Of a DNA stretch of 64,000 nt, positions 44,799 to 57,543 are shown in pieces (position 1 is the stretch's first letter; every line of letters starts with the position of its first letter). The notes beneath the pieces were generated by a model. That model was not told where the DNA came from and did not search any database. It worked only from the letters and a program-made list of their open reading frames with translations. Made by a program: the position numbers and the translations under genes. This stretch comes from Agrypnia vestita (lineage: Eukaryota > Arthropoda > Insecta > Trichoptera > Phryganeidae), in assembly GCA_016648135.1 (NCBI GenBank), contig JADDOH010002636.1:56889-120888 (forward strand), given 5' to 3'.

Positions 44799-45039
44799 AT
44801 ATAATTTGGATATAATATTGGCGAAATGCAAGTATTTACGCATATCCGAATTGTAACTATCGGATTATTTTGCATTAAAAAAAATCAACAAGAACTTATG
44901 GAATACGATGCATTTAGTTTTTGTCAGAATTGAATCGTTCCTTCTTACGTTCTTACACTAAATATTTTATACTCTCCAAACGTTTGCGCATCGCTGTTTT
45001 TAATTAAGTGTAACTACTCAAAATCGTGCAGCAGAACTC

Positions 45040-45300
45040 GCTTCCATCGAGAAACATTGGAAGCTCGTTAATCGAATGAAACACCTGCACTGTTAGCGGA
45101 AACATAATTTTGGAATGCGGAATTCCTGAGAGCAAATTCGATCAGACGCTAGATATGAGATTTCAGCGGGTGTCAGCCGGTTTGGTAGAAGTCTCGCGTA
45201 GAAGGTTTGGAGCCGGACTTAACGGAAATCCCTGAAAATGGAAGCAACCTAAAAGATCCCGGCTTACCCTGCCTGGGAATATAGCGTAAATTCTGCAAAA
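45040..45300. promoter_or_regulatory. GC-richer tract, candidate noncoding element
   Basis: Balanced composition without TE marks or coding frame. It may be regulatory or an old unrecognised repeat. Confidence 0.2.
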
Positions 45301-45404
45301 ATCTAGTAACAAGCATAGAATATATAGACCGGACGTCTATCTAGCACTATTGTAGAATACTGAACATATTATCAAATAAAATCTAATGAATTACTTACAT
45401 ACTT

Positions 45405-45442
45405 ATCACGCCGTTTCCTCGTGGGGGTAAGCTGAAAGGATT
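45405..45442 (-). pseudogene. LINE family L, extreme 3' end
   Basis: CACGCCGTTTCCTCGTGGGG then GTAAGCTGAAAGGAT matches the last ~40 bp of the family L coding end on the minus strand. Confidence 0.5.
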
Positions 45443-45770
45443 TGCTACACATAGTACAAACACTAAACGCATTGGAGACTGTGAGAAAATTAAAAAACCT
45501 TAAAACACCTTAAGCAAAAAAATAAATTAAATCGTATTTATTAAAATCAATGACTGAAGACAAAAATCCATCTACAATTTTTTTTCATAGAGAGGATAAA
45601 AAAGCAACGAGTAAACCAAATTTTAATAGATATACATTTAAAAAAAATTTGGTTGTTAAGATAAAAACAAGACCTATCCAAGAATTGTTGTATTTTTTTT
45701 TTAATGTTTAAACTCATAAGATTATTTTGTTTTCAATAGATCTTGGAAAAATTTTTCTTCGCGATATCGT

Positions 45771-45791
45771 TTAACCTAACCTAACCTAACA
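45771..45791 (-). repeat. Short interstitial TTAGG-like repeat
   Basis: Three and a half CCTAA units on the plus strand, the arthropod telomere motif TTAGG on the minus strand. It is too short to be a telomere. A two-unit copy lies near 62600. Confidence 0.6.
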
Positions 45792-46890
45792 CATTTTTTT
45801 TTGTATATAGGTTTTTGCCTTATCAAGACTTCAGAGTGTAAGTATTTTATTTTGCTCAGCACTAATATATCCAATAATAAAGAAAGGTAAATCTATTTTC
45901 GTGATGCGCCACTTTATCAATTTTAACCGAATTTCATGACACAGTAATTTAAAATTTTTTAAAATTGAATAACCATTTAATTTTCGTCAATTATCGGAAT
46001 AGAAATATTTTAAAAACAAAGAACATAAACATTTAAAGTGCACAGGCAATTTAATGGGCGATCTGAAAATTCGTGGTTTTGGAATTCATTCTTCATTAAA
46101 TATCGAATATTTTATTCAATTAATTCACTGTTAAATTATTAAAATTTGAATATTTCAATATTTGTTTGTACGCTAACTATTCAATTATTTTGGTTAACTT
46201 ATTGATTAACTTAATTTTATGGTAGTTTGGCTTAACAATTTATTTTGTGTGACATTTTAAATTATTTAGCAGCATAATTTTACATATTACTGCATTAGAA
46301 TAATATTTATTGTTATATTACCTAATGAAAACCGAATTGATTATTCTATAAAAACTAATATTATCAAATTATTTTCGTATTTTCTGAATATTATCCATTG
46401 TTCATTATTTTTTGGCCAAAAAAAGTGGTAAGCAATTTTCGTGACCAATTTTTTCATCAATATGTTAAAATGTATATCCGTTTAATTAATATTATAAAAC
46501 ATACTGTCTTAATTAATATATTGTTAACCTATAGGTTATTTGTAAACCATAATTTATTTATAAAATAAAAGTTGATCTGTTAGTTCTGAAATAGATTTTC
46601 TGAAATGCTTATTCTGAAATACAATTTCAAATTTGTTGTTTATTCCTTAAATCCTAAGCTGGCATATCACATATTATCAGGATAACATTATTTTATAATA
46701 TCCCAAGACAAAATGGACAAAACAAACTTAAACCAAAACAAATATACATGTACGCGTAATTAATCTATATATATATATAAATTCTCAAGACATTTGTTAA
46801 ACTCAAACAGCAAATGATAGCAGATATTGTGGATGAAGAAATTAATACATATACGTGAAACAACTGATTTTCATCAACATTAAAAAATAT
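45792..46890. other. Unassigned very AT-rich tract
   Basis: Nothing recognised. Confidence 0.5.
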
Positions 46891-46891
46891 T

Positions 46892-47545
46892 ATAACTAAC
46901 TAACTAACTAATCACCGCGCCGTTTCTCCGCAGAGGTAGGCAGAGAAGATAGAATGCCATATTCTTCTAGCTTGGCACACCACTTTTGCTTCGGCTACAT
47001 TCAAACATCTTCTCATACAAGTTCTACGGTTGTTGTGGCTTTTAACAGGGCCATCCTCAAATTCTTGTAGTATCTGATTATGCCAGGTCTTTCGCGGACG
47101 CCCTCTATTCATTTTGCTATCAATACTCGCCTCGTATATTTTCTTAACCATTCTTTCCTCATTAATACGTTCCACATGACCAAACCATGTCAGCACTCCT
47201 TTTTTTATTCTATCTACCACACTACAGCCAGTATTACATTCACTTCCAATCTGTTCATTCCTCACTCTATCGACCAAAGATTTTCCACATTAGCGTCTTA
47301 GTGACCGCATTTCTACCGCATTCAGTCTACTTTTATTTCTTCTTTGCCTATTCCAGGCTTCAATTCCATACACCAGGGTTGCCACTAGAACGCTATTATG
47401 TACCGCTAGTCTTGCTTCCTTCGATAGATTTTTATTGGCCATAATTGCATTTAGAGCACCATTAACATTGTTTCCCGCAGTCACTCTCCTTTCGATATCA
47501 TTCTCAGCCTTGCCGTCTCTACTAAACATACTTCCCAAATAATAA
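46892..47545 (-). pseudogene. LINE family L, 5'-truncated copy
   Basis: The minus strand starts in the post-RT block YLGSMFSRDG and continues RRVTAGNNVNGALNAI, YGIEAWNRQRRNKSRLNAVE, then after a frame break at ~47285 VVDRIKKGVLTWFGHVERI, RGRPRKTWHNQILQEF and AKVVCQARRIWHSIFSAY. A (TTAG)n tail ends it at ~46892. RT catalytic motifs are absent. It is one of at least five family L copies in the window. Confidence 0.85.
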
Positions 47546-48539
47546 TGGAAATTGAAATTTTTAAGTGTTACATAATGCAATAATGCAATCAAGATTTGAT
47601 TGTTTTATTAACGCAAACCAATATTTGGATATCAAAACAATCAAGTCTTGGTCCTTATTATTTGTTTGATTATTGAAAATTTGGTAAGCTCTCTGTGGTA
47701 GTTACAAATACTTACAGCATCCGTATTACGTGCAAAGAACTTTCTTTGTTACCTCTTTGAAATGCATTAAAAATACATTTTTTAAAATGCACTTTATTCC
47801 CTGACCTTTTAATCACTTTAAAAATCATAAGAAACTAATTGTCAGTGTCTTATTTAGTAAGAATTTTAGTCTCCACTAGCTGTCGCCATTAAAATGAAAT
47901 TTTGAAATCTCGAGGGGGAGTCGTGAGGCCTGAACGTAATTTTTAATTATAAATTTGATGGAGGTTTATCCTTTATTACGGCAAGAAAATTATGTTAGAA
48001 AAAGAGGTAAAGGAAGATTTCACAGAGATGGAAGAAGATGGGCGCTAAGCGCTTCTCAACAAAGCGCAGCGTTGCTTTGCGAAAAAAACCGCGCCAAAGG
48101 ATGGCGGGCAGCCATTAGGAAATTTTATTAACAAATAATTTAACGCGCAATGAATATTGCGCATCACACAGACAATGGTTCGTGTTTAATATGAGGCAGT
48201 ACGGAAGATTAATTTAATAAACGCTATGAGTTTAATGAATTTTCCAACATACGAAATAAACACGTACAGCAAATGGGGACCGGTTCATCGGATTTTGGAA
48301 TATGAATTCGGTGATACCAAATCATTTCTCGTTCACTAAATCTGCAGCACTACTCCATTTGATTTCAAATACTTGAATGTTCATTATTTATGTAGTTGTA
48401 TTGGGATATTTGTGTCATTGGATATCAAAAAATCATGCGTGTACTCTTGTACGCGCTAGAAGTTATACTTCTTTAGCGTGATTGTGATAATTTGTATTTA
48501 CATATTAAAGATATAGTATAGATGTTTCATAGAGACGAA
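47546..48539. other. Unassigned tract
   Basis: 48000-48170 is GC-richer with small palindromes (GCGCTAAGCGC, GCGCAATGAATATTGCGC). No gene or TE was identified. Confidence 0.4.
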
Positions 48540-48990
48540 GAAATTTTTTATATGGGGAAGGTATGGAAATCTTTTTGGGTGTTCATAGGGCGATTTAGAC
48601 GTCATAGATAGGCTTAAGACCTACGTACTATCGTACGGCTGGCTGGCTTAAATAATCACTTGACGATACGATTAGGAACGTACATAATGTAACGTTCACA
48701 AATTGCACCCATGATAGACTACCAAATCTATCAAAAATTAAAATATAGATATATCATTATCAATAGGATTATGGGAATGAAAAAGTTTTCGACTACAGGT
48801 GGCCGTAGTAAAAGTACAATTCAGATACGAAACAAGATGTGCAAGTTAAGCATACAAACTACTTCCAAGAATTTTATAGATATGGTAGTCTATATATATC
48901 TTAATTCATGATGTCTCCATAGGGTAAAATCCGATATCGTGTTCTTGAATAATTTGGACATACTCAAAATATTCTGAATTTACATATTGG
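48540..48990 (+). repeat. Family C repeat, longer copy
   Basis: Shares GGTATGGAAATCTTTTTGGG, TTCATAGGGC, CTATCGTACGGCTGGC and ACCCATGATAGACTACCAAA with 43.43-43.6 kb. Its end near 48900-48990 resembles 30.06-30.17 kb. It is noncoding. Confidence 0.45.
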
Positions 48991-49361
48991 TTAAATATTG
49001 GTTGTATAGATATTAATACAATACTATGGTGTCTAAAGAGATGGTATAATACATATAATTGATAACACTTGAATGTAGTTGAATTATTCATATTTATTCT
49101 TGAAGTGGTGCAAATTAACTATTGGTTTGATGATTTGGTTATTGTAACACTTGAAGATGATGGATTGTGATTAACAATTCTTTTTAATTTTTTTCTTTCT
49201 TCTCACAAATTCAAACACGTTCCCCTGATATCAGTGGTTTTTTCACTGGTGATCTTTTCACAAACCTTTATCGTGTTACCTAATTCTTCACGTTTGTTTA
49301 ATATAAACTGATAAAGCGGTAAACAAAATAATTAAATTATTTTTCATACTTTCAACAGAAT

Positions 49362-50010
49362 TGGCAGAAGCGAAGATCAAAATAACATAACGTGCCAGAA
49401 TAGACTTCTAAAACAGGTGAACAGTTTCAAATACCTCGGTGTAATAACATCTTAGGATAGAAAGCGAGGAAGTGAATTGGATAGGAGGATAGGAGCCGCA
49501 AGCCACGTAGTCAATCAGTTCTCAGGCCAACCCTAGTGTACGGCCACCGGGTCTTGATCGAAAGAATCCACTCAAGGTAACAGGCCGCCGAGATTGGATT
49601 TCTACGAGGAAAACTAGGAGTCACCAGAAGGGACAGAATCAGAATTACTCAAATAAGAGAATGTCTCGAAGTAGAACCCTTATTCAGAAATTAGTGTTCT
49701 ACTTCATTCTACTTATAAATAAAAAATTAGTTTATCGAAAAATAGTTACGGTGGCTGGGACATATCTTGCGGATACCGGCAGATAGACTACCAAAGCGGA
49801 TATTCCACGCAAGACCAAAAGGCAGAAGACCAAAAAGCCGCCCTAGGAGAAGCTGGCAAAAACAGTTGGATTGCTGCGAAGCTAATTTGCAACTAATTGG
49901 GCTGACGTGGAGAGCGAAGCCCAAGATAGGAAAAATTGGAATCTTCTATGCGGTGCAGGGACCCCAACCTATTAGGATAAAGGGTAGAAGAAGAAGAATT
50001 CTAAAATAGC
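49362..50010 (+). pseudogene. LINE C-terminal fragment, a family distinct from L
   Basis: The plus strand reads KQVNSFKYLGVITS, a stop, DRKRGSELDRRIGAASHVVN, then in another frame RLGVTRRDRI-like sequence (GKLGVTRRDRIRITQIREC), and WLGHILRIPADRLPKRIFHA with GRRPKSRPRRSWQKQLD. This is the usual LINE post-RT region (W.GH..R…GRP..RW). Frames are broken by a stop, a shift and a ~40-bp AT-rich insertion near 49700. It is dead. Confidence 0.7.
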
Positions 50011-50014
50011 TTGT

Positions 50015-50092
50015 CTGATCTGTCCTCCCCGTATAATACTATGCTCCAAATATCTGATCTATCCTCCCCTTATAATACTATGCTCCAAATAT
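50015..50092 (+). repeat. Two-unit 39-bp tandem repeat
   Basis: CTGATCTGTCCTCCCCGTAT… is repeated exactly 39 bp later with two changes, at the 3' end of the LINE fragment. It may be that element's terminal repeat. Confidence 0.9.
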
Positions 50093-51884
50093 GAATAAGT
50101 AACGTTTTATGTTTTACTGTAAAGTTGTATTCACCATAATTTTTGAATTGACATGGCAGTCGAACATGCAAAGTGCCACATGCAAATATATAGTTGAGGT
50201 AATACTTTTTTGAAGTGCAAAATTTAAAAAAATCCTTATTTCCAGAAATCGCACGATAAAATCTTTTGCTAAATATAACAATTAATTCACTAGTACAATG
50301 GCCACTTCATAATGTTACCAAAACATAAAAAAAATATTTTTCCATTACATTGTTTTACTGGTTCGTGCGTGCAGTGATATCGTTACTTTTCGTTTTCGTA
50401 TATCACGTGCTTTTATGAGTTATTCAACTCCGCAATCAAGAAGAAAATTACCATCATATAATAAAACGGTATATTTTAGAGAGTATACAAAGTGCTCAAA
50501 TTCATTTTCTGAACAGATTGAAAAAAAATGATTACGTGAAGGGTTATTAAAATTGTAATGTCCGAAATTTGCATAATAATTGAATATCAATTAAGATCAC
50601 GCAACAAAAAGCTCTTATCATGAATGTTAAAAGGAAATTTAGATATCCCGGTTCATTAACCCATTATTTGAGTTTGCTTTTTACGAATTTTAAAATGATA
50701 TCAAAGATTTTTTATCAATTGATTCGCATGACTTTGTTCAAAGAATTAGCACTTTGAGAAAAAATCATAAAGCTTACGTTCATTAAGAATCTTTTCGTAA
50801 CGTTTTATGTTCATTAAGTTCATAACATGTAAATATTAAAAGTTAATTACGTATTACGTTCTTTAGAAATCGAAGTATATTAAAAAAACATGTATCGGTA
50901 TGTAACGTTATATCGTATTTTTTATATGATAAGTAAGACTGAGTACTTGATAGCATTTTTCATACCAGTTATTCCGGATATCGTTGGATAAATATTTTTT
51001 GTAATTTCTTCGTTTGTTTTGTCACTTGTCTGGGTATGTTTTGGTTCTATAACCATAATTTCATTTTTGTTTATAATATTAGATTTATATTTAGGAACAT
51101 CAATATTCTTCTGTTTTAAAATATTGTTGGTATATTGTTTAATTAATAATTTGAATTCATCTGCTTAAGACTTTTTCTTTGCTCTCGATAATTTATAGTG
51201 TTTTTCTTTCATACTTATATTTAAAGTAAATTTGAGTTGAAAGAGGAAATTCAAAAAAAGTTGCTACCTTAAACTGTAATGAACGTTTAATGAGCTAACA
51301 TATTCATGGAACTACCTCGCTTGTTCAGTTTCTGTTTGAATTCACAACTGTAGTTTGTAGTTTTTTAATGTTTGCATCTTTCACTAAATATGCATTGCAT
51401 GAGAGCAAAATGCAAAGGTAATTCCCTGCTGCGTTGTGTGATGTATTTCCCAGTGGTAATAAACTGTAACACGTTTGCAACAATCATCGAGTCCCCGCGG
51501 CACGTGGTATTGTAGCCGTGTGACGTCACAACCATGACAATAATTTGCCAAACAAACGAATTTTTTTGTGATTTAGAGTTTTTATCTTTCCAGCATTGTT
51601 TTGTGATATACAAAATGCACTGAATAAATTGAAAGAAATCACATGGCTCTGTATATTTGGTAAACATGGTAACTTTTAGGATTTTTGTAAAAGATTTTTT
51701 TGTTTCTAAAATATTATAAAAATTAAACTTTTTTTGTTTAGTTGGTTTTTTAATGATTTTTTTCCAAATAAATGGATGGTTTTTTCCGCTGTCTAGGCCA
51801 TTATCACCTAAAACAACCTAGAAAGCTTGGTGAGTTTATATACATTTAAAAAAATATATTTTTCCAATAATAATAATTTCGTTG
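50093..51884. other. Unassigned AT-rich tract
   Basis: Nothing recognised. The 100-codon minus frame 51365-51667 has no domain. Confidence 0.5.
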
Positions 51885-52020
51885 TTTGTCTCTCTGTCTA
51901 TCCGTAACATACTTTAACGTCCGTAACTTCTTTTTCTTTATTTCTTTCGATAAATAAATACTTATCCTTTAGGAACCGACATGTAAAAGTACCGTCATTT
52001 TGACGAATTACAAATAGCAT
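51885..52020 (-). repeat. SINE-like family E, shortened copy
   Basis: On the minus strand it starts CGTCAAAATGACGGTACTTT, continues GTCGGTTCCTAAAGGATAAG and jumps to GGATAGACAGAGAGACAAAC and GAAATTATTATT. The tRNA-like middle is deleted. Confidence 0.5.
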
Positions 52021-52429
52021 TAACAGAAAGTTGTTTTCACATAATATGTTATAATTACGCATTAAATTGAAGCAATTTTTTCTACATAAACTACCACACT
52101 TTTTATAATTTCGTCAGTTGAAAATGGTTTATACTTCTGAAACGATCATACATTTATTGTAAAAAAAATATAGAACTAAAAAATCGTGTTCGATTTTTAT
52201 GATATTGATCAATTTTTTGTTGATATCAAAAAAGAAAAAATATATATTTGTTTAGTGGAAAAATTATCTACTACCGTGGTTTCATTCGAATTTCATTATG
52301 AAAGCGCTAAAGTTTTTACTTGTAAACCAAACGTGTACAAATTTATTTAAATTTAAGAATCTTCAATAAGAGAAAATATGTATGATAATAGGGTTAAAAC
52401 TCTTTGCTTTTCAAAAATCAACAGTCTGC

Positions 52430-52690
52430 AAAATATATATAACTGAACTGATAAAGGCGCAATAATCTTAGATTCGCTAATGAACAGAACTGATTAACGA
52501 TAACAAAGAACACCAAATATTGACACAGAACATTTCTCGAGAATTTCTCCAGCAAAATTAGCTTGAAAATAGAACTCAACAAATCCCAAGTAATTCACAG
52601 CCCAGACCCAAATGAAATTATTATAGAAACGGTACTGGACACTGTTAAAGAATGTTTATTCTCAAGATAAAACGGAGAGCATTACAATAA
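52430..52690 (+). pseudogene. LINE RT thumb fragment (diverged)
   Basis: A plus frame reads SLKIELNKSQVIHSPDPNEI then IIETVLDTVKECLFS, like the L.(I/M)N..K(T/S)(K/Q)V…G…V..(F/Y).YLG block after the YADD motif. Frames break on both sides. Confidence 0.4.
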
Positions 52691-52849
52691 TGTAGATAAG
52701 ATGTTCCCGTTCGTCTGCTTTTATCTGTTTTACAAGAACGTTTGACAAGGATTCAGTGGCATTAAAACCTCTCGACGTTGAAGAAATCAACATAATTAAT
52801 TCAGAATCATATGTTTAAAATAAAAATATTTTATTTACATAATATATAA

Positions 52850-53040
52850 TTACTAGCTACAACCCGTCAAAAATGCCGGAACATTGGTTCGCATCTTTGC
52901 TAAGCCTTAGTATATATTTATAGCATCTTTTTGGCTCTCCACGGAGGGGCGGTGGCCTGGGGTTCGAGCCCCACCTTTGGCCGTTTAATTTTATTTAAGC
53001 CGTGAATTCGAACACAAAACAAAATTATTATGTTTGATTT
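52850..53040 (+). repeat. tRNA-derived SINE, family E
   Basis: Starts TACTAGCTACAACCCGTCAA, reaches B-box-like GGGGTTCGAGCCCC, then TTTGGCCGTTTAATTTTATT, GTGAATTCGAACACAAAAC and ends AAATTATTATGTTTGA. The 3' half matches the 22.5-22.7 kb minus copy. Confidence 0.6.
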
Positions 53041-53372
53041 AAAAATATTTTTTTGCATTCAAAATACATCACGCCAATATACTTTAATGAAAATGTGCGT
53101 TGTATATCAGTTATATGATAATATTTTCAGTACAAAATAGGGTTTGATTTACCATTAATGTATGTATGGAGTGCTTTTTTAGAGGAACATTACTTTAAAA
53201 TTAAATAAAACATATATGTACACATCGTGATAGTGGCCGTGGTATTTATTGGCTTAGAATTTTTTTTATGTTAGAAGCGTTTAAATATATATAGGTATTA
53301 CGATACCGCGATTTTAGAAATAAATTTGCACAATTTGTAACATTGTTCTCTTAGATACATACTTACTAAATT
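53041..53372. other. Unassigned AT-rich tract
   Basis: Nothing recognised between the SINE and the LINE. Confidence 0.5.
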
Positions 53373-55520
53373 ACCATCACGCCGTTTCCCCGCGGGGGTA
53401 GGCAGAGAGGATAGAGCGCCATACTCTTCGGTCCTGACATACAAATTTCGCTTCGTCTACTTTCATACATCTTCGCATGCAAGCTCGACGGTTGTTCAGG
53501 CTTCTAACAGGACCATCTTCCAGTATCTGGTTAATCTGGCCACGTCTTCCGTGGTCGCCCTCTCTTTCTGGCGCCGTCAACACTTGCAGCATATATCTTT
53601 CTGACCATTCTTTCCTCATTCATTCGCTCAACACGCCCAAACCACTTGAGCGACCCAATTTTTATTCTCTGTATTATGCTACGAACAGCTTTACATTCAT
53701 TCCTAATATCTTCATTCTTTACTCTATCACACATACGTCTAAGGGACCTCATCTCCACTGCATTCAATCTACTTTCGTTCCTCTTCTGCCAGCTCCAGGC
53801 TTCACTTCCGTACATTAGTGTCGGTACCAGAACTCCATTATGTACCGCCAGTTTTGCCTCGGTAGACATATTTCTATTAGAAATTATTGCATTCAAAGCA
53901 CCGTTCAACCTATTCCTTAGTCACTCTCCTCTCTTTCTCAACATTCCCTCTTCTATCAAACATACTTCCCAAGTACACAAACTCATCTACTTGTTCCAAA
54001 CATTCATTGCCTACTAGTATTTCACACGTTGTCTTACTTTCCTCCTTCTCGAATACCATTACTTTTGACTTCTTTACTTTCATAATAAGGTCACTTTCCT
54101 TGCATACATCATACATCCTGCTAACTAGACTTTGTAGGTCTTGTTCGCTATTTGCGACATTACACAACCCTATTTGATACCTTTTATTATATCAAACCAC
54201 GGTGTGAATGATCCATTGATTCTTACACACGCAGTACTCCCGTCGTAAAGGGATACAACTGCGTATATAAGTTTATTGTTCACCTTGTAATCAGAGAGTA
54301 CCTTCCATAACCTTCCTCTTATAACCCTATCATAAGCCTTTTGCAGATCTACAAATGCACAGAAAAGTTTTTGGTTTTTCGCTAAAAACTTTTCCGTCAA
54401 CATTCGTAGAGAGAATATCTAATCCATGCATCCTCTTCCACCCACACAGGCTCCTTGCATGTCCCATGCCTTTTCTTTCGTCATCGACCTTACTCTTTCT
54501 ATCAAAATTCTTCCATAAAGTTTGCCAACCGAGCTTAAAAAGCTGATTGCCCTGTAGTTCCCGCATTCCAATCTCGACCCTTTTTTACCTTTGTAGAGAG
54601 GCATGATAACTGCTCTCCTCCAATTCAAAGGGGTGTGGCTCTCCTTCAAACATTTATTAAATAGAGTATGAAGCCACAAAATCACTGATGGGCCACCAGC
54701 CTTGATATATTCGGCAGCAACGTTATCATACCCCACAGCCATACCATTCTTCATATGCTTTATTGCACACTTTATTTCTTCCATACTTATTTCGCTGACT
54801 TCATTTTCGTCATTCATACTTCTCTCCGTGAGAATATTAACGGATTCCTTTATTTCAGCTTCCTCGCTCTTATACGCTTCCTGGAAATAATTAATCCATC
54901 TATCTTTTATTCTATCTTCATCCATTAACATTTCTCCATTCGCTGACTTAATAGCTTTCATACTATTGCTTTCCGTCCCACATCGAGATTTTTTCATCTC
55001 CTTCCAGAAAAATTTGATGTTTTCCCCAAAATTCTTAGACATTTTCAAATCTTCCTCTCTTTTCAGCCGCTCTTTCCTTTTTTTCACACCTGCTTTCACT
55101 CTTTTCTTACACGCATTGTATACATCGTTTGCCCCCGCGTATTCATCTCCACTCACTCTCGAAAGATGGAGCCACGCTTTTCTTTTTCCTTTCACTAATT
55201 CCTTTATGTCATCATCCCACCATGCATCCCCTTTCTTCCTTCCCTGCTTAGCTGTTCCACAGACTTCCTTCGCTGACTCGCAAAGGGTATTTTTTAAGTG
55301 ATCCCATGCATCATCTATCCTAAGATCACTCACCCTCCTTACACTCAGCCTTTCAACAATTTTCCTTTCGAACTTCTCCCTTAAAACGTCTTTTTGTAGA
55401 TTCTCTTTTTTGATTCTAGACGGAGCCGGTACAGTTCTTTTCCTGGACCACCAGCCTTGAAACAAGTTAATTCTTGAGACTACAAGAAAATGGTCAGTTT
55501 CCACCTCGGCACCCCTCTTA
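53373..55520 (-). pseudogene. LINE family L, longest copy (RT pseudogene)
   Basis: A non-LTR retrotransposon on the minus strand, 5'-truncated within the endonuclease: it opens with GAEVETDHFLVV, the terminal (S/T)DH motif. A ~250-residue linker follows, then RT fingers with NYRAISFLSSVGKLYGRIL (~54570-54490). RT motif A FVDLQKAYDRV is at ~54345, and GIK then GCVMS (motif B start) at ~54165, with the expected Gln codon changed to TAG. The segment that should carry YADD is deleted: GCVMS runs straight into NSEQDLQSLVSRMYDVC. The C-terminus has WFGRVERMNEERM, KRGRPRKTW and SILSAYPRGETA. At least three frame breaks. The clade (RTE-like or CR1/other) is not settled. It is inactive, but a good reference for the family. 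Confidence 0.92.
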
Positions 55521-56385
55521 GATACATAAATGTATATTATACACTTTTGTCTCGTTAATATCTTTGTATTCCGAAATTTCAACTTGTTGCGATTTTTTCT
55601 CAATTTATCTCAATTGAATAAACTTCTTGATTCTGACTCTTTATTTCGTTGCATCGAATTTATATTTGTCTACAAAGCACTATGTAAAATTTACGATTCA
55701 TCATAATAAATTTAAAATTGAAATATTTATTCTGTCGTTTATTTTCATGGATACTATGGTATATAAGAAGGTATTTTAAAGTCAGTTTTAGGAAATCTAG
55801 AGAAATGGGGAAATATTTTTTATGCTCCTTTTAACTTCGTAAAACGTTGATAAAAAATAAATAAATAAATATTTTGATTTTTTCGCGAATCTAATGCCAA
55901 ACCGCGTGAATGTGCATGAACCCTGAGAACCAGACGTCAATTATATGAAAAGGTTTAGAACCTCTGTAATGGATAATAATCCTGGGCAATAAGTAAAACA
56001 TACAGGAATATCTGAATCTATGCCAAGAATGGTTGTTCTTGCTGTACATTAAGTACATAAAAGTTCACTGTCCAGGCTGTCTAATACATAAACCAAATAA
56101 GAAACATTAACAATATTATTGTATGTGTAGGTGATATATTCTCACGACATGGTTAAAGCTTCATTGTTAAAAAAATGGAAACATCCTTTCTCTCTAAGCA
56201 ATTTTCGTTTCCGTTATAGGCCGACTTCCGTTGTCAAAGTTATACAAGCAACTAAATTAACCTGTTTCCCTCCACACACATAAAAACCCTTTGGTATCTA
56301 GACACTTACTTCCTCCCACCGGAAGTCGAGTTCACAAATAACGGCGAAACAGTAAAACAACAGCATATTTAAAAGAGATCTCAAT
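55521..56385. other. Unassigned tract
   Basis: AT-rich without recognised features. 56190-56350 becomes less AT-rich toward the promoter-like site. Confidence 0.4.
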
Positions 56386-56456
56386 TATAAATAAGGGATG
56401 TTTTAAGTGGCAGGTGGCGAGCGAGCAATACAGTATCTTGAGCACGCAGTAAGTAT
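56386..56456 (+). promoter_or_regulatory. Possible TATA promoter with short first exon
   Basis: TATAAATA at 56386-56393 is followed ~50 bp later by a strong donor match GCA|GTAAGTAT (56449-56456), with GC-richer sequence (GGCAGGTGGCGAGCGAGC) between. This could be a core promoter and noncoding first exon, or chance. Confidence 0.22.
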
Positions 56457-57543
56457 ATAATTTTTCATGAAAAATATTTTTTTATGTATTAATTTATTGT
56501 TATAATTATTAAAAAATAATGATATCGTGTTTGATTCTATACTGAAAAGAAGGTTTTATTAATGTGACGTCACAGAATTTACAGATTTACGCAGGCTAAT
56601 TCTTTTGCGGAGACTTTTCGATAATTTTTTAATTTTAAAAATTCATTTAAATACTGATTTACAGCTTGAAAAATGATGGTATAATATTTTTTAACATTTT
56701 AAATTTCCGCATGTTCCTGAAATTTCAATCCAGGACAAGAGATAAACTAATATCGAGTCGTATAAATATAAAACTAAATAAGTCATCTTCATGTTCTTGT
56801 ATTAAAATATGAATAAATAAAATTCATATAGTACCGAATACTTTGAAATATTTTAGAATACCTAATTACTTATCAACAACGAATTTAAAGCATTATGCCT
56901 GGTAGCCTAGAAACATGGATAGAATTTTAATTATTTTTTACAAGTAGGTGATAGATATTTTTTTTATTGGCACTTAATAATGCATATTATATACTTAATT
57001 TTATGAAAAAAAACAATTGTTTTGTATGTTCTACCTTTAAACTTAAAAAAATGTTTTTATTTCCATGTGATTATGGAGTTCTACAAACTTACCTTTAAAA
57101 CGATAAATTTATAATTTTTGGAAAAAAAAAAAAAATTGCCGTGTTTCGTCCATTCTCGTGACTGAGATGTAACGTTCTTCGGTGCACGTTTATTCGAGAC
57201 AGAAAAAAGTCTTGTAGACTCATTACGAAATGAAATATCAATAATGTAGCATATCTGATTAGGAAAAAAGTTTTTGGTTAAATTGGAAGCAGACTGCAAA
57301 AATACCATTAATTTTTTTTATAAACAATTTCTATTAATAAATGACTCTGGATTGAAATATCCGTATGCAAAATTATAGATATTTAATTTCTTTGCAATTA
57401 AATACATGAGATTCTTTTTGACTCGGTCAAATGTGCACTGGATAATGTTGCATTTCAGTCACGGCGTAGGAGCTCCACGGAAATTGACATGGCCCGGAAA
57501 TTTAGTATTTAGTAATTTTTTAACAGTTTTTCTGTAATATACC
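56457..57543. other. Unassigned AT-rich tract
   Basis: Nothing recognised. The 75-codon minus frame at 57081-57308 has no domain. Confidence 0.5.

Noticed and set aside
45771..45791. Telomere
   Set aside because: Only 3.5 CCTAA units; an interstitial or chance repeat.
53477..54177. Plus-strand frames of 96-123 codons
   Set aside because: Antisense shadows of the minus-strand LINE family L copy.
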